Below, piece by piece: positions 1 through 7,362 of a stretch of DNA of 39,625 bases. The notes below the pieces were generated by a model that was not told the DNA's origin, searched no databases, and was given only the letters and a program-made list of their open reading frames with translations. This stretch comes from an uncultured Clostridia bacterium (GTDB lineage Bacteria; Bacillota; Clostridia; TANB77; CAG-508). Within the stretch, counting starts at the first letter, position 1; each line of letters starts with the position of its first letter. The position numbers were made by a program, and so were the translations under genes. The DNA lies in contig CALXWM010000010.1 of assembly GCA_944392425.1 (NCBI GenBank), positions 1-39,625 of the forward strand, read 5' to 3'.

Positions 1-67
1 ATTTTAATATTAGTACCTAAAACTAAAATACCATTAGTAAATTAAATAAAGAAATGGAGAGATGAAA

Positions 68-421
68 ATGAAAATAAGTTATACAAAAGTTGGAGATTAT
101 TTTTTACCTAAATTAACTATTAAAAATCAAAATTATAAAAGAATTAACAAATATGGATTACTAAAATTACAGTATCTGAAAAGAAACAACAAGACATTTT
201 ATACAACTCTGTTAATGAAAAACGAATTAACGAACTATCTTGTTTCAGTCAGTAATGAATGTGAAAAGAAATTAAATAATCTAATGGAACAATTTAAAAA
301 ATCAGATAAATTACTTTCTGAAAAAAGTAAAGAAATTAATCAATTAGAATGGGTAAAATTAATGAACAACTACAAAAATATTACAGAAGAAATTATTTTA
401 AATGAATTAATTTATACTTAA
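68..421 (+). CDS. tnpV: TnpV family transposon-encoded protein
   Basis: Short protein (118 aa) matching the TnpV family carried by mobilizable elements of gut Firmicutes: it opens with ISYTKVGDYFLPKL, has a middle KYGLLKLQYLKRN segment, and ends with EWVKLMNN and EEIILNELIY, the family's conserved first and last blocks. The exact function of TnpV is not established. An ATG six bases earlier (62) is possible, but GGAGAG at 56-61 is too close to it and well placed for the ATG at 68. It precedes a palindrome cluster and a MobC-like gene, so it is read as the edge of a mobilizable element that extends left of the window. Confidence 0.85.
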   Translation: MKISYTKVGDYFLPKLTIKNQNYKRINKYGLLKLQYLKRNNKTFYTTLLMKNELTNYLVSVSNECEKKLNNLMEQFKKSDKLLSEKSKEINQLEWVKLMNNYKNITEEIILNELIYT

Positions 422-424
422 AAT

Positions 425-510
425 GTGTGAGTACAAACTATAATGTTTGTACTAGCCAGCACTGAATTTGTACTCCCGCACAAATTCTATTATGGGAAAT
501 TCCCATCCCC
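425..510. other. Three consecutive inverted repeats, oriT-like relaxosome region
   Basis: Between tnpV and the MobC-like gene lie three perfect palindromes: AGTACAAAC/GTTTGTACT (430-438 and 445-453), GAATTTGT/ACAAATTC (464-471 and 480-487) and ATGGGAA-A-TTCCCAT (492-506). Clustered inverted repeats directly upstream of an accessory mobilization gene are typical of transfer origins. The nick site cannot be assigned from sequence alone. The repeats could alternatively be operators of the downstream ribbon-helix-helix protein. Confidence 0.45.
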
Positions 511-535
511 TTACTTTGAAAGGATAAAGTTAATT

Positions 536-847
536 ATGAGAAAAAGAAATATCAAAATTAATGTGTTTTTAAATGAAATGGAAAAGAATATGTTAGTGGA
601 AAAATCTAATAAAGCCAGACTATCACAGTCTGACTTTATTAGAAAATTAATTAATGATTATACAAATGATGATGTAATTAAAAACAATTTAGAAGAAGAA
701 AAGGTACAACTGTTAAAAATAATTAAAGATTTATCTTTATTAAAAAAACAGATGGATTTCCTTAATTATTCTGATTATTCAAATTTTATTACCAAACAAA
801 TTAGAGATATAAATAATATAATTAACCGACCAAAAAATAATTTATAA
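536..847 (+). CDS. MobC-like mobilization accessory protein (ribbon-helix-helix)
   Basis: 103-aa protein. The N-terminal half (RNIKINVFLNEMEKNMLVEK, then SQSDFIRKLIND) has the strand-helix-helix pattern of RHH DNA-binding relaxosome proteins such as bacterial MobC; the C-terminal half is helical (LLKIIKDLSLLKKQMDFL). The longer reading from 443 is rejected because GAAAGGA at 518-524 points to the ATG at 536 and the upstream part runs through the palindromes. Its expected role is binding at oriT beside a relaxase. No intact relaxase follows; a methyltransferase on the opposite strand comes next, so the element is truncated or rearranged here. Confidence 0.65.
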   Translation: MRKRNIKINVFLNEMEKNMLVEKSNKARLSQSDFIRKLINDYTNDDVIKNNLEEEKVQLLKIIKDLSLLKKQMDFLNYSDYSNFITKQIRDINNIINRPKNNL

Positions 848-890
848 AAAGACAATGTTAATTTTATATAGATTCATTGTCTTTTAATTT
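848..890 (+). terminator. Intrinsic terminator after MobC-like gene
   Basis: Stem AAAGACAATG (848-857) pairs with CATTGTCTTT (875-884), followed by TTAATTT. It lies directly after the stop codon of the MobC-like gene and faces the 3' end of the methyltransferase gene. Confidence 0.75.
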
Positions 891-913
891 AAATAAATTT
901 AATTACATAAACT

Positions 914-1564
914 TTAATGTTTAGTATTATGAGATAATACTATTAATTTTCCTTTTCCTAATTCTAAATCATTAGGTGATTCCTCTCTTAATATACTATC
1001 TATTTCAAATCCATGTTTTAATAATAAATCACTTATCTGTTTAACAGAAAAATAATTCATATAAATATAGACTCCTTTTCTAAAAGGCTCTTCTATCATT
1101 GCTTCGCCCAATCCTTCTTGTAAAATTAATAACAATTTGCCATTTGGTCTTAATATTTTAGAAAAAGAATTTAGAGTTTTAGGCAATTCTTCTACTGGTA
1201 TATGGAAGAAAGAACAATTTGAGATTATTCCATCATAACTATTGTCTGAATAAGTAATATTAGTTATATCCATTATTTCAAAGTCAACCTTAGGAACCAT
1301 TTTTTTTGCAATAACTAACATTTCTTTTGACAAATCAATACCTTTAACTTTAAATCCTTTTTGATTTATATATTTACAATCACGTCCATTTCCACATCCT
1401 GCATCTAAAACATTTTTTCCTTCTAAACTTTGTAAAAACTGATCAATATACTTTTCGTCTGACTTATCATCAAAAAATTCCTCAGTATATTCTTGTGCGA
1501 TATCATTATAATCATCAATAACATATTTTTTCTTTTGTTCTATTGTTAAATTCTTTTTTTTCAT
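914..1564 (-). CDS. Class I SAM-dependent methyltransferase
   Basis: 216-aa Rossmann-fold methyltransferase. Motif I VLDAGCGNGRD sits near residues 52-62, the acidic end of strand 2 is KGIDLS, and post-motif I is MDITN; FHIPVEEL and LRPNGKLLLI follow as in small-molecule methyltransferases of the UbiE/Methyltransf_11/25 type. The substrate cannot be predicted. The start has an AAGGAAC-type Shine-Dalgarno sequence. It lies on the minus strand downstream of the NTF2-like gene (52-nt gap) and may be co-transcribed with it as accessory cargo. Confidence 0.8.
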   Translation of the reverse strand: MKKKNLTIEQKKKYVIDDYNDIAQEYTEEFFDDKSDEKYIDQFLQSLEGKNVLDAGCGNGRDCKYINQKGFKVKGIDLSKEMLVIAKKMVPKVDFEIMDITNITYSDNSYDGIISNCSFFHIPVEELPKTLNSFSKILRPNGKLLLILQEGLGEAMIEEPFRKGVYIYMNYFSVKQISDLLLKHGFEIDSILREESPNDLELGKGKLIVLSHNTKH

Positions 1565-1616
1565 TGTGATTGTTCCTTTCTTGGATTTAATATATCACTT
1601 CAAAACTACATAAAAG

Positions 1617-1970
1617 TTAATTAGAAACATCTTTCATTTCCCAACTTTTAAAATAAATACATTCTAAATTCTCATTAAATTTTATTTCATAAATCCCATC
1701 ATAAATTTCAAAGTTTTGTTCTAAATACCACTCAACAATAACAGTATAATTATCTATCGCTAATATTTTAAAATCTATTTGTTTTATATTTTCATTTGTT
1801 ATGTGTTGCCATTCTTCATTAATCTCTTCTAAAGTAGTATATGCCTTCATAAATGGAGTCTCCTGATAAAAAGAGGTTTTAGCAAATAAAGACACTGCTT
1901 TTTCAATATCTTTATTAAACCAATATTTTTTTAATTTATTTAACCAATCTTGCACAAATCCTTTATTCAT
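1617..1970 (-). CDS. NTF2-like / SnoaL-like domain protein
   Basis: 117 aa. The pattern (WLNKLKKYWFNKDIEKAVSL near the start, then two strand segments DFKILAID and TVIVEWYLEQ, ending IYFKSWEMKD) is that of the cone-shaped NTF2-like fold used by small enzymes and binding proteins. The reading frame also opens at a TTG at 1985, but GGAGGTG overlaps that codon and is spaced correctly for the ATG at 1970. Ligand or reaction unknown; possibly linked to the neighbouring methyltransferase. Confidence 0.6.
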   Translation of the reverse strand: MNKGFVQDWLNKLKKYWFNKDIEKAVSLFAKTSFYQETPFMKAYTTLEEINEEWQHITNENIKQIDFKILAIDNYTVIVEWYLEQNFEIYDGIYEIKFNENLECIYFKSWEMKDVSN

Positions 1971-2014
1971 TGTATACACCTCCAATTATAAATATTTTGT
2001 TTATTTTATCTCTA

Positions 2015-2824
2015 TCAAGAAATTTCTATTTCTTCTAAAATTTTGTTCCAATCATCCCTATATAATGCATTTGTAAATATTTTATCTAAGTATATGTTAT
2101 ATATGTTTTCATTCATTGTAGGTTGAACTAAAGGCATATTAGCCATTAAAAACAATAATACTGCTAATGTTCTTTTACCCGTTTTTTCAAACAGTATTCC
2201 TCTTGAATCATTAAAACTTATTTGCCCTTTGCAAGAATTAACAATAGTATATTCACCAGCAATGATAACATCAAATTGATGTATACGTTTTATTTTATTT
2301 TCTTTGTAATAATCTAAAATTATTTCAATTAATTTTTCAATATCAGAGTATGTATTTTCAGCAAATAAAATAGTAGGTATTTTATAAGTATATTCATTTT
2401 TATCCTTGTTCCAAATGAGACCATTTCTTACTCTAGTTAATTCTTTTACACTTCTTATTTGCTTTAATGCTCTTTCAATTTCCTCTTTATCGTTTAAATT
2501 TCCTTTGATTTCAATCGCATAATCCACACCATCAGCAAAAATAACAGAAGCTTTTTTGTTTTTACTATCTATAGTATATGGATGTGATGGATCAAGTATT
2601 ATACAATCTATAGAAGCACTTCGTTTATTATAACTATCTATAATATTTCCTTTTGTAATTCTATATGGAAATGGAAAATATTTTTCAAATAAAGAATGAA
2701 ATAATTCTTCTCTTCTATCTGATATTTCTTGTGGAGTTCCTTTGCCTTCTATAGAAGCCTTGCTTAAGCCTAATTTTAATTCTTCGTATTCTAATTCTAA
2801 TAATTTAATAAATTCATCATTCAT
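2015..2824 (-). CDS. DUF6602 family protein, PD-(D/E)XK nuclease-like core
   Basis: 269 aa. Residues about 30-110 carry the features I associate with DUF6602: GTPQEISDRREELFHSLFEKYFP, then ITKGNIID, SIDCIILD (D73, D78) and DYAIEIKGNL (E105, K107). The D...ExK arrangement after a beta-hairpin is the layout of the PD-(D/E)XK nuclease fold, so endonuclease activity is plausible but not shown. The C-terminal half (FEKTGKRTLAVLLFLMANMP) is helical. The gene starts one base after the stop of the upstream 239-aa gene, implying translational coupling and a joint function, possibly anti-phage defence. Confidence 0.6.
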   Translation of the reverse strand: MNDEFIKLLELEYEELKLGLSKASIEGKGTPQEISDRREELFHSLFEKYFPFPYRITKGNIIDSYNKRSASIDCIILDPSHPYTIDSKNKKASVIFADGVDYAIEIKGNLNDKEEIERALKQIRSVKELTRVRNGLIWNKDKNEYTYKIPTILFAENTYSDIEKLIEIILDYYKENKIKRIHQFDVIIAGEYTIVNSCKGQISFNDSRGILFEKTGKRTLAVLLFLMANMPLVQPTMNENIYNIYLDKIFTNALYRDDWNKILEEIEIS

Positions 2825-2825
2825 T

Positions 2826-3545
2826 TTACATCTTCACTTTCTTATTTTTTTCTATTTTTTCCATAATTCTACATAAATGAATTCCTAAATAAGTAAATTT
2901 AAAACATAAATATGTATTAAAAGATTCACTCATTTTATTTGGAATGTATTTTGACAATTTTATAAAATTATTATAAGATAATTTTTCGAATATATTAAAA
3001 ATATTTGAGCTTTCTTGAGTAGGCATTAAGGTTAGTGATTCACCAATGATTAAACTATTTTCATTATTTACAAAATCACTTTTATTTACTCGATATTCAT
3101 AACTCATTATCAAATCTGGCACAAATTCGTAATTGCTACTAATTTCATTTTTTAGACAACTTACATCGAACTTTTCATTACCACGCTTTTTCCAAAGATT
3201 ATAGTATAATACATCAATATCGTTTTTTGTTAGTTTCATAAATCCGTCTATAATATTTTCAAAATTTTCTTCTGACATATTTAATAAATCTATAGCAATT
3301 TCTATAAAGTCATTTGTTTCCTCTGAAAGAATTTTTACAATTAAATTTTTAATTTTATATCTGTTTATAATCTTATACTTAAATACATCAAAATCTTCTA
3401 GTTTTTTGTTTAGAATATCGATTTTTTCATTTATAATTTTAATTTCGTCTTCATTTAAATAGGAATCTAAATAACCATTCATTAACGAGCCAATGGTACC
3501 ATATGTATTTATTGATAAATTATTATATGTTTTTATCTCATTCAT
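2826..3545 (-). CDS. Hypothetical protein, partner of the DUF6602 gene
   Basis: 239 aa, not recognised. Mostly helical and acidic, with a coiled-coil-like stretch (IKIINEKIDILNKKLEDF), no signal peptide and no membrane segment except a mildly hydrophobic C-terminal helix (FKFTYLGIHLCRIMEK). AGGAGATAT precedes the ATG. Its one-base spacing to the DUF6602 gene is the best clue: the two probably act as a pair, one nuclease-like and one regulator, sensor or immunity partner. No catalytic motif was seen. Confidence 0.55.
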   Translation of the reverse strand: MNEIKTYNNLSINTYGTIGSLMNGYLDSYLNEDEIKIINEKIDILNKKLEDFDVFKYKIINRYKIKNLIVKILSEETNDFIEIAIDLLNMSEENFENIIDGFMKLTKNDIDVLYYNLWKKRGNEKFDVSCLKNEISSNYEFVPDLIMSYEYRVNKSDFVNNENSLIIGESLTLMPTQESSNIFNIFEKLSYNNFIKLSKYIPNKMSESFNTYLCFKFTYLGIHLCRIMEKIEKNKKVKM

Positions 3546-3873
3546 TAAATATCTCCTCGCAGTAATCTTAAATTTAAAGTTATTATACTATAAAATAACA
3601 AAATTCTCCATACTACCATTGAAATTTAATAGTAATTCATATATAATATTTTTAGAAAGAGAACAAAGTTCGTAACTTATATGTGATTCGCTCCAAAATA
3701 ACATTGATGAAATGTTCATATTGCAATAGTTCTTCTGCGTTTTATTTTATTTAAATGGTAATTTTAGGGTAATAAAAAGATTTAAAATTAGTTCAAAAAA
3801 ATTTTATATTTCTCTTGACTTGCGCAAACATTTGTTTTATAATATTGTTAATTTTATTTAAGGATGTGGTATT
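3546..3873. other. Gene-free divergent region
   Basis: 328 bases between the divergent DUF6602 pair and the MazF gene. The only clear signal is the strong plus-strand promoter at 3815-3843. AT-rich sequence near 3575-3600 probably contains the minus-strand promoter, but no convincing -35/-10 pair could be fixed. No ORF with a ribosome binding site was found. Confidence 0.5.
3815..3843 (+). promoter_or_regulatory. Sigma-A promoter with LexA-box-like palindrome in spacer
   Basis: TTGACT (3815-3820), 17-base spacer, TATAAT (3838-3843). The spacer holds the palindrome AAACATTTGTTT (3826-3837), close to the clostridial/Bacillus LexA box pattern GAAC-N4-GTTY. A repressor there would block RNA polymerase directly. 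About 90 bases around it (from ATTAGTTCA to GGATGTGGTATTATGGAAGA) recur almost unchanged before the ORF6N gene at 5848. Confidence 0.75.
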
Positions 3874-4413
3874 ATGGAAGATTTAAATCAAAATAATGAA
3901 CTTAAAATTACTGTTTCAAAAGTTCAACATGTTTTAGAATGGACTAAAACACTGATATATTTAGATACAAATTCAGAAAAGGCTAAAAATAGAATTATAC
4001 GAAGAGGAGAAGTTTATAAATGTAATTTTGGTATTGGTATAGGCTCGGAAATGCAAAAGGAAAGACCTTGTGTAATACTTCAAAGCGATGCAGGAAATAT
4101 AAATTCTAGTAATGTCATAGTTGCACCAATTACACATGCATCTAAGCCAATTCCGACAATGGCTCATATTATTACTCAAAAAGATAGTAAAGGAATGGTA
4201 TTACTAGATGGACAAGTAAATCTTTCTAATGTTCAAACAGTTAGTAAAGCTAGATTAGGAAATTACATAACTAAACTTTCAAAAGAAGATATAAAAAATA
4301 TAAATAATTCTTTATATGTGAGTTTAGGCTTAATTAAATATATAAAGAAATATGAAGAGAAGATTGAAAATTTAAATAAGTATATTGAAAAATTAAAAGG
4401 AAGCGAAAAATAA
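3874..4413 (+). CDS. MazF/PemK-like endoribonuclease toxin with extended ends
   Basis: 179 aa. Residues about 42-145 form a PemK/MazF domain: RRGEVYKCNFG, KERPCVILQS, VIVAPITHA, GMVLLDGQVNLSNVQTVSKARLG. MazF enzymes cleave mRNA at short motifs. A 40-residue helical N-terminal extension and a lysine/glutamate-rich coiled-coil C-terminus (KYEEKIENLNKYIEKLK) make it longer than the usual 110-120 aa. No MazE-like antitoxin lies next to it. Start at ATG 3874 behind AAGGATGTGG. Transcribed from the promoter at 3815, which carries a possible LexA operator, suggesting damage-inducible expression. Confidence 0.8.
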   Translation: MEDLNQNNELKITVSKVQHVLEWTKTLIYLDTNSEKAKNRIIRRGEVYKCNFGIGIGSEMQKERPCVILQSDAGNINSSNVIVAPITHASKPIPTMAHIITQKDSKGMVLLDGQVNLSNVQTVSKARLGNYITKLSKEDIKNINNSLYVSLGLIKYIKKYEEKIENLNKYIEKLKGSEK

Positions 4414-4436
4414 TTAAAGCAAAAAAAGCTAAAATA

Positions 4437-4650
4437 TTGACATTTCATAATGTAAGTGATAAAATTAAATTACAAATTTGTTGTTTATCAAAACAATAGT
4501 AATAATTAACAAATACGAAAATCTTTCAAGATTTTTAGTATTATGAATATTTTTGAGCATCTAGCATAAACTAATAGCACAAATATGTTGTAGGTTCTTA
4601 CCTATAATAGTATTACAGGAAAATTGAATAAAATCAATTTTCCTTTTTTA
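4437..4650 (+). ncRNA. Candidate small RNA with own promoter and terminator
   Basis: A consensus promoter (TTGACA 4437-4442, 17-base spacer, TAAAAT 4460-4465) is followed, without an ORF, by about 180 bases ending in an intrinsic terminator: GGAAAATTG (4618-4626), 8-base loop, CAATTTTCC (4635-4643), TTTTTT. An internal hairpin AAAATCTT/AAGATTTT lies near 4518-4536. The unit sits immediately after the orphan MazF gene. It could be a regulatory RNA or simply a second promoter and the MazF terminator. No known RNA family recognised. Confidence 0.4.
4618..4650 (+). terminator. Intrinsic terminator
   Basis: Nine-pair stem GGAAAATTG/CAATTTTCC with a T6 tract on the plus strand. It lies between the convergent MazF and HD-domain genes; the reverse strand lacks a comparable T tract. 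Confidence 0.8.
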
Positions 4651-4674
4651 GTATAAAATAATATCTATTTAATT

Positions 4675-5703
4675 TTAAAAATTAAAATCTAGATATACAT
4701 AGTTGTTCATATCATAAGCCAAATTATTATCTATATATTTTTTAGCTATTTTACAGCATTTAGACATTCTTTCACCATTAAATAACGGGTCAATATATCT
4801 AACTTTTGCTCCATGATGTACGTAATAAACATTTTCCGGTTTTTCTTTAGATGTCTTAACTTTTTTAGCATATTTCCATATATTAAATATTTTGCTATAT
4901 TTTGAATTTTCTATAATACTAATTACATCACTTTCTTTTAATTTGTATAAATCTTCTTTTGTTATTTTATTTTCATCACTTAATCTCTTCAAAATATCAG
5001 CTATGAGTTGCATAGAATATCTAGTTCTATCTTCGCGATAAATAACTGACAGTCTGCTTGTAACTTTTACGAAATTTCTAGCTATTTTTTTAGTTTTAAA
5101 ACCTAATTCCACTTCGCCTTTTTCATTCTTTTCAATTTCTATATCATTGTAGATTTCGGCAATAGCATCTAAATCTAATAGCTCATAAGTAAATAATGCA
5201 TTTGATAAAGAATATTCTAATCTATCAGCTGATAATTTTGGTGTATCATTATCCGCTATAGGATACATATGATAATTATCTATTTCCGAAACATCTATAT
5301 TGTCTCTTTCTAATAGTTTCATTATTTCTTTAGAATTTTTAATTATGTTTGTAGTTAAATCTTCTGTTGATTCTTGCGTCATATAATCTCCATTTAAAAA
5401 GTCTACACAGTGTTTAAATGCAGGAGTAGCTATATCATGAAATAAGCCAGATAAAGTTTGTTTTTTATCGTGAGTAAAGTGCCATACAATTAAAGCAACT
5501 GCTACTGAATGGTCTAAACTAGAAAAGAAAAATTTGCTTTCAAATAAATCTGAATAAATTGTACCACAAGTTACACTAATATATTGTTGTGATAGTAACT
5601 CTTTTGTATTTATATATTCATTTAACCATTCTGGAAATTCAGGTTCTAAAACTTTAAAATATTCTTTGATTTCTTTACTTGCATTATCATAGTATTTATT
5701 CAT
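4675..5703 (-). CDS. HD-domain phosphohydrolase family protein
   Basis: 342 aa. The metal-binding HD signature is present: SLDHSVAVALIVWHFTHDK, then LSGLFHDIATPAFKH, giving H...HD spacing as in HD-superfamily hydrolases; a downstream ADRLEYS supplies a likely final Asp. Some relatives hydrolyse dNTPs or nucleotide signals, but the substrate cannot be read here. The frame opens six codons earlier (5721), yet AAAGGAAC is positioned for the ATG at 5703. It converges with the MazF/small-RNA unit. Confidence 0.75.
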   Translation of the reverse strand: MNKYYDNASKEIKEYFKVLEPEFPEWLNEYINTKELLSQQYISVTCGTIYSDLFESKFFFSSLDHSVAVALIVWHFTHDKKQTLSGLFHDIATPAFKHCVDFLNGDYMTQESTEDLTTNIIKNSKEIMKLLERDNIDVSEIDNYHMYPIADNDTPKLSADRLEYSLSNALFTYELLDLDAIAEIYNDIEIEKNEKGEVELGFKTKKIARNFVKVTSRLSVIYREDRTRYSMQLIADILKRLSDENKITKEDLYKLKESDVISIIENSKYSKIFNIWKYAKKVKTSKEKPENVYYVHHGAKVRYIDPLFNGERMSKCCKIAKKYIDNNLAYDMNNYVYLDFNF

Positions 5704-5847
5704 AATTATTGTTCCTTTCATTAATTATTTTGCTATTAATACAATACTATAAAGTTTTTAAAAAGTCCATATTTTTGTTGAAATTTAATAAATCGATTTT
5801 TATGAGCCCAAATTCTTACAATTAGTTCAGAAATTTTTATATTTTTC

Positions 5848-5876
5848 TTGACTTATGCAAACATTTGTTTTATGAT
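5848..5876 (+). promoter_or_regulatory. Second copy of the LexA-box-like promoter
   Basis: TTGACT (5848-5853), 17-base spacer, TATGAT (5871-5876), with the identical palindrome AAACATTTGTTT (5859-5870) filling the end of the spacer. The flanking leader and Shine-Dalgarno/start (GGATGTGGTATTATGGAAGA) match those at 3815-3883 almost base for base, so the two genes are probably co-regulated and the leader was duplicated. Confidence 0.7.
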
Positions 5877-5906
5877 ATTGTTAGTTTTATTAAAGGATGT
5901 GGTATT

Positions 5907-6818
5907 ATGGAAGAAAACAAAATATTAATTAAAAATGAAATATCTAATGAAGAGATAAAATATTTAATATATACCATAAGAGGAAAGCAAGTTATGTTGG
6001 ACAGTGATGTAGCTATGTTATATCATTATGAAACTAAAAAAATAAATCAAGCGGTTAAAAGAAATATAGAAAGATTCCCAGAAAGATTTTGCTTTCAGTT
6101 AACAGAAGAAGAATTAGAAATTATGTGGTCACAAATTGTGACTACCTCAAAATTAGAAGATAATAAATAAAGGAGTAAAAAATATTTACCCTATGTTTTT
6201 ACAGAACAAGGAATAGCTATGCTGTCAGGAATATTGAAAAATGAAATTGCTGTACAAGTTAGTATTAAAATTATGGATGCTTTTGTAGAAATGAGAAAAT
6301 TTATGAATATAAATAAGAGTTTATTTGAGAAAGTAGTTTCTATTGAGAATAAAATGGACAAAAAGTTCATTGAACAAGACAAAAAATTCGATATAATATT
6401 TGATCAATTGCAACTCGAAGAAAACATAAAACAAAGAATATTTTTTCAAGGACAAATATATGATGCCTATAGTCTTATTGTCGATATTATAAAAAAAGCA
6501 AGCAAGAAGATTTTAATAATAGATAATTATGTTGATGATAGTATATTAAATATGTTAACTAAAAAGAAGAATGATGTAGAAGTGGTTATTTTAACATCTA
6601 ACAAAAGTAATATTCAAAATATAGATATTCAAAAATTTAATAAGGAATATCCTTTATTAAAAGTTGCTAAGACGAATAAGTTTCACGATAGATTTATAGT
6701 AATAGATAATAAAGAGATGTATCATTTAGGAGCTTCAATTAAAGATTTAGGAAAGAAATGCTTTGGAATTAACAAAATAGAAGACATGCAAATTATTAAG
6801 CAAATTATTAATTTATGA
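5907..6818 (+). pseudogene. ORF6N-domain protein, interrupted by an in-frame stop
   Basis: Residues 1-85 are an ORF6N DNA-binding domain (TIRGKQVMLDSDVAMLYHYE, VKRNIERFPERFCFQLTEEE). A TAA at 6168-6170 ends the first frame, but the same frame continues RSKKYLPYVFTEQGIAMLSG, the normal ORF6N continuation, then a coiled coil and a C-terminal PLD-like region (FHDRFIVIDN, HLGASIKDLGKK). No shift is needed, so this is a single nonsense change. AGGAG follows the stop at 6171, so reinitiation to make a separate C-terminal half is conceivable. Such proteins are common in phages and genomic islands. Start ATG 5907. Confidence 0.8.
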
Positions 6819-6856
6819 TATATTCTATATAAGCATTCCTTTCTTTTCAACCTTCC

Positions 6857-7282
6857 CTACTCCATCATTTTCCTCATTGTTTCCCATGCTAAACTAGCAC
6901 ATTTTATTCTTGCTGGCATTTTTGTAATATTTTTCAAGTACTTAGCATCTCCTAACATATTGAGCTCCGCTTCTTCTACATCTTCTCCATTTACCATTTT
7001 CAAAAAAATATCTATTAATTTTATCGCTTCTTCTTTTGATTTTCCTTTTAATAAATCTATCATAATGGATGCTGAGCCCTGAGATATTGTACATCCATAT
7101 CCTGCATACGATAAATCTTTTATTATATTTCCGTCAAACTTTATTTCAAGTGTAATGTCATCTCCACAACTTGGATTGTGCCCATGCTCTTCTTTATCTT
7201 TTTCAATTAAGTTATATTTATTTTTTGTACTTATGCTATGTTCCATTATGATATTTGTATATACCTCTTCTAAGTCATCCAT
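6857..7282 (-). CDS. sufU: SUF iron-sulfur scaffold/sulfur acceptor SufU
   Basis: 141 aa NifU/IscU-like protein of the SufU subgroup. Metal and sulfur ligands are in the expected motifs: NPSCGDDI, GYGCTIS and RIKCASLAW, with the insert between the second and third Cys regions that distinguishes SufU from IscU. SufU takes sulfur from SufS and passes it to the SufBC complex in the cytosol. It is the last gene of the suf operon, 80 bases after sufS. Confidence 0.93.
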   Translation of the reverse strand: MDDLEEVYTNIIMEHSISTKNKYNLIEKDKEEHGHNPSCGDDITLEIKFDGNIIKDLSYAGYGCTISQGSASIMIDLLKGKSKEEAIKLIDIFLKMVNGEDVEEAELNMLGDAKYLKNITKMPARIKCASLAWETMRKMME

Positions 7283-7362
7283 TATATTCCGTTCCTTTAT
7301 TTTTATTTAGGTTTTCGAGGTTTTACCTATAAACCACATATCTTATTTTATTTTTGCTCGCA

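Noticed and set aside
3973..4448. Minus-strand frames opposite the MazF gene as a possible antitoxin
   Set aside because: They are antisense shadows without Shine-Dalgarno sequences or antitoxin-like folds.
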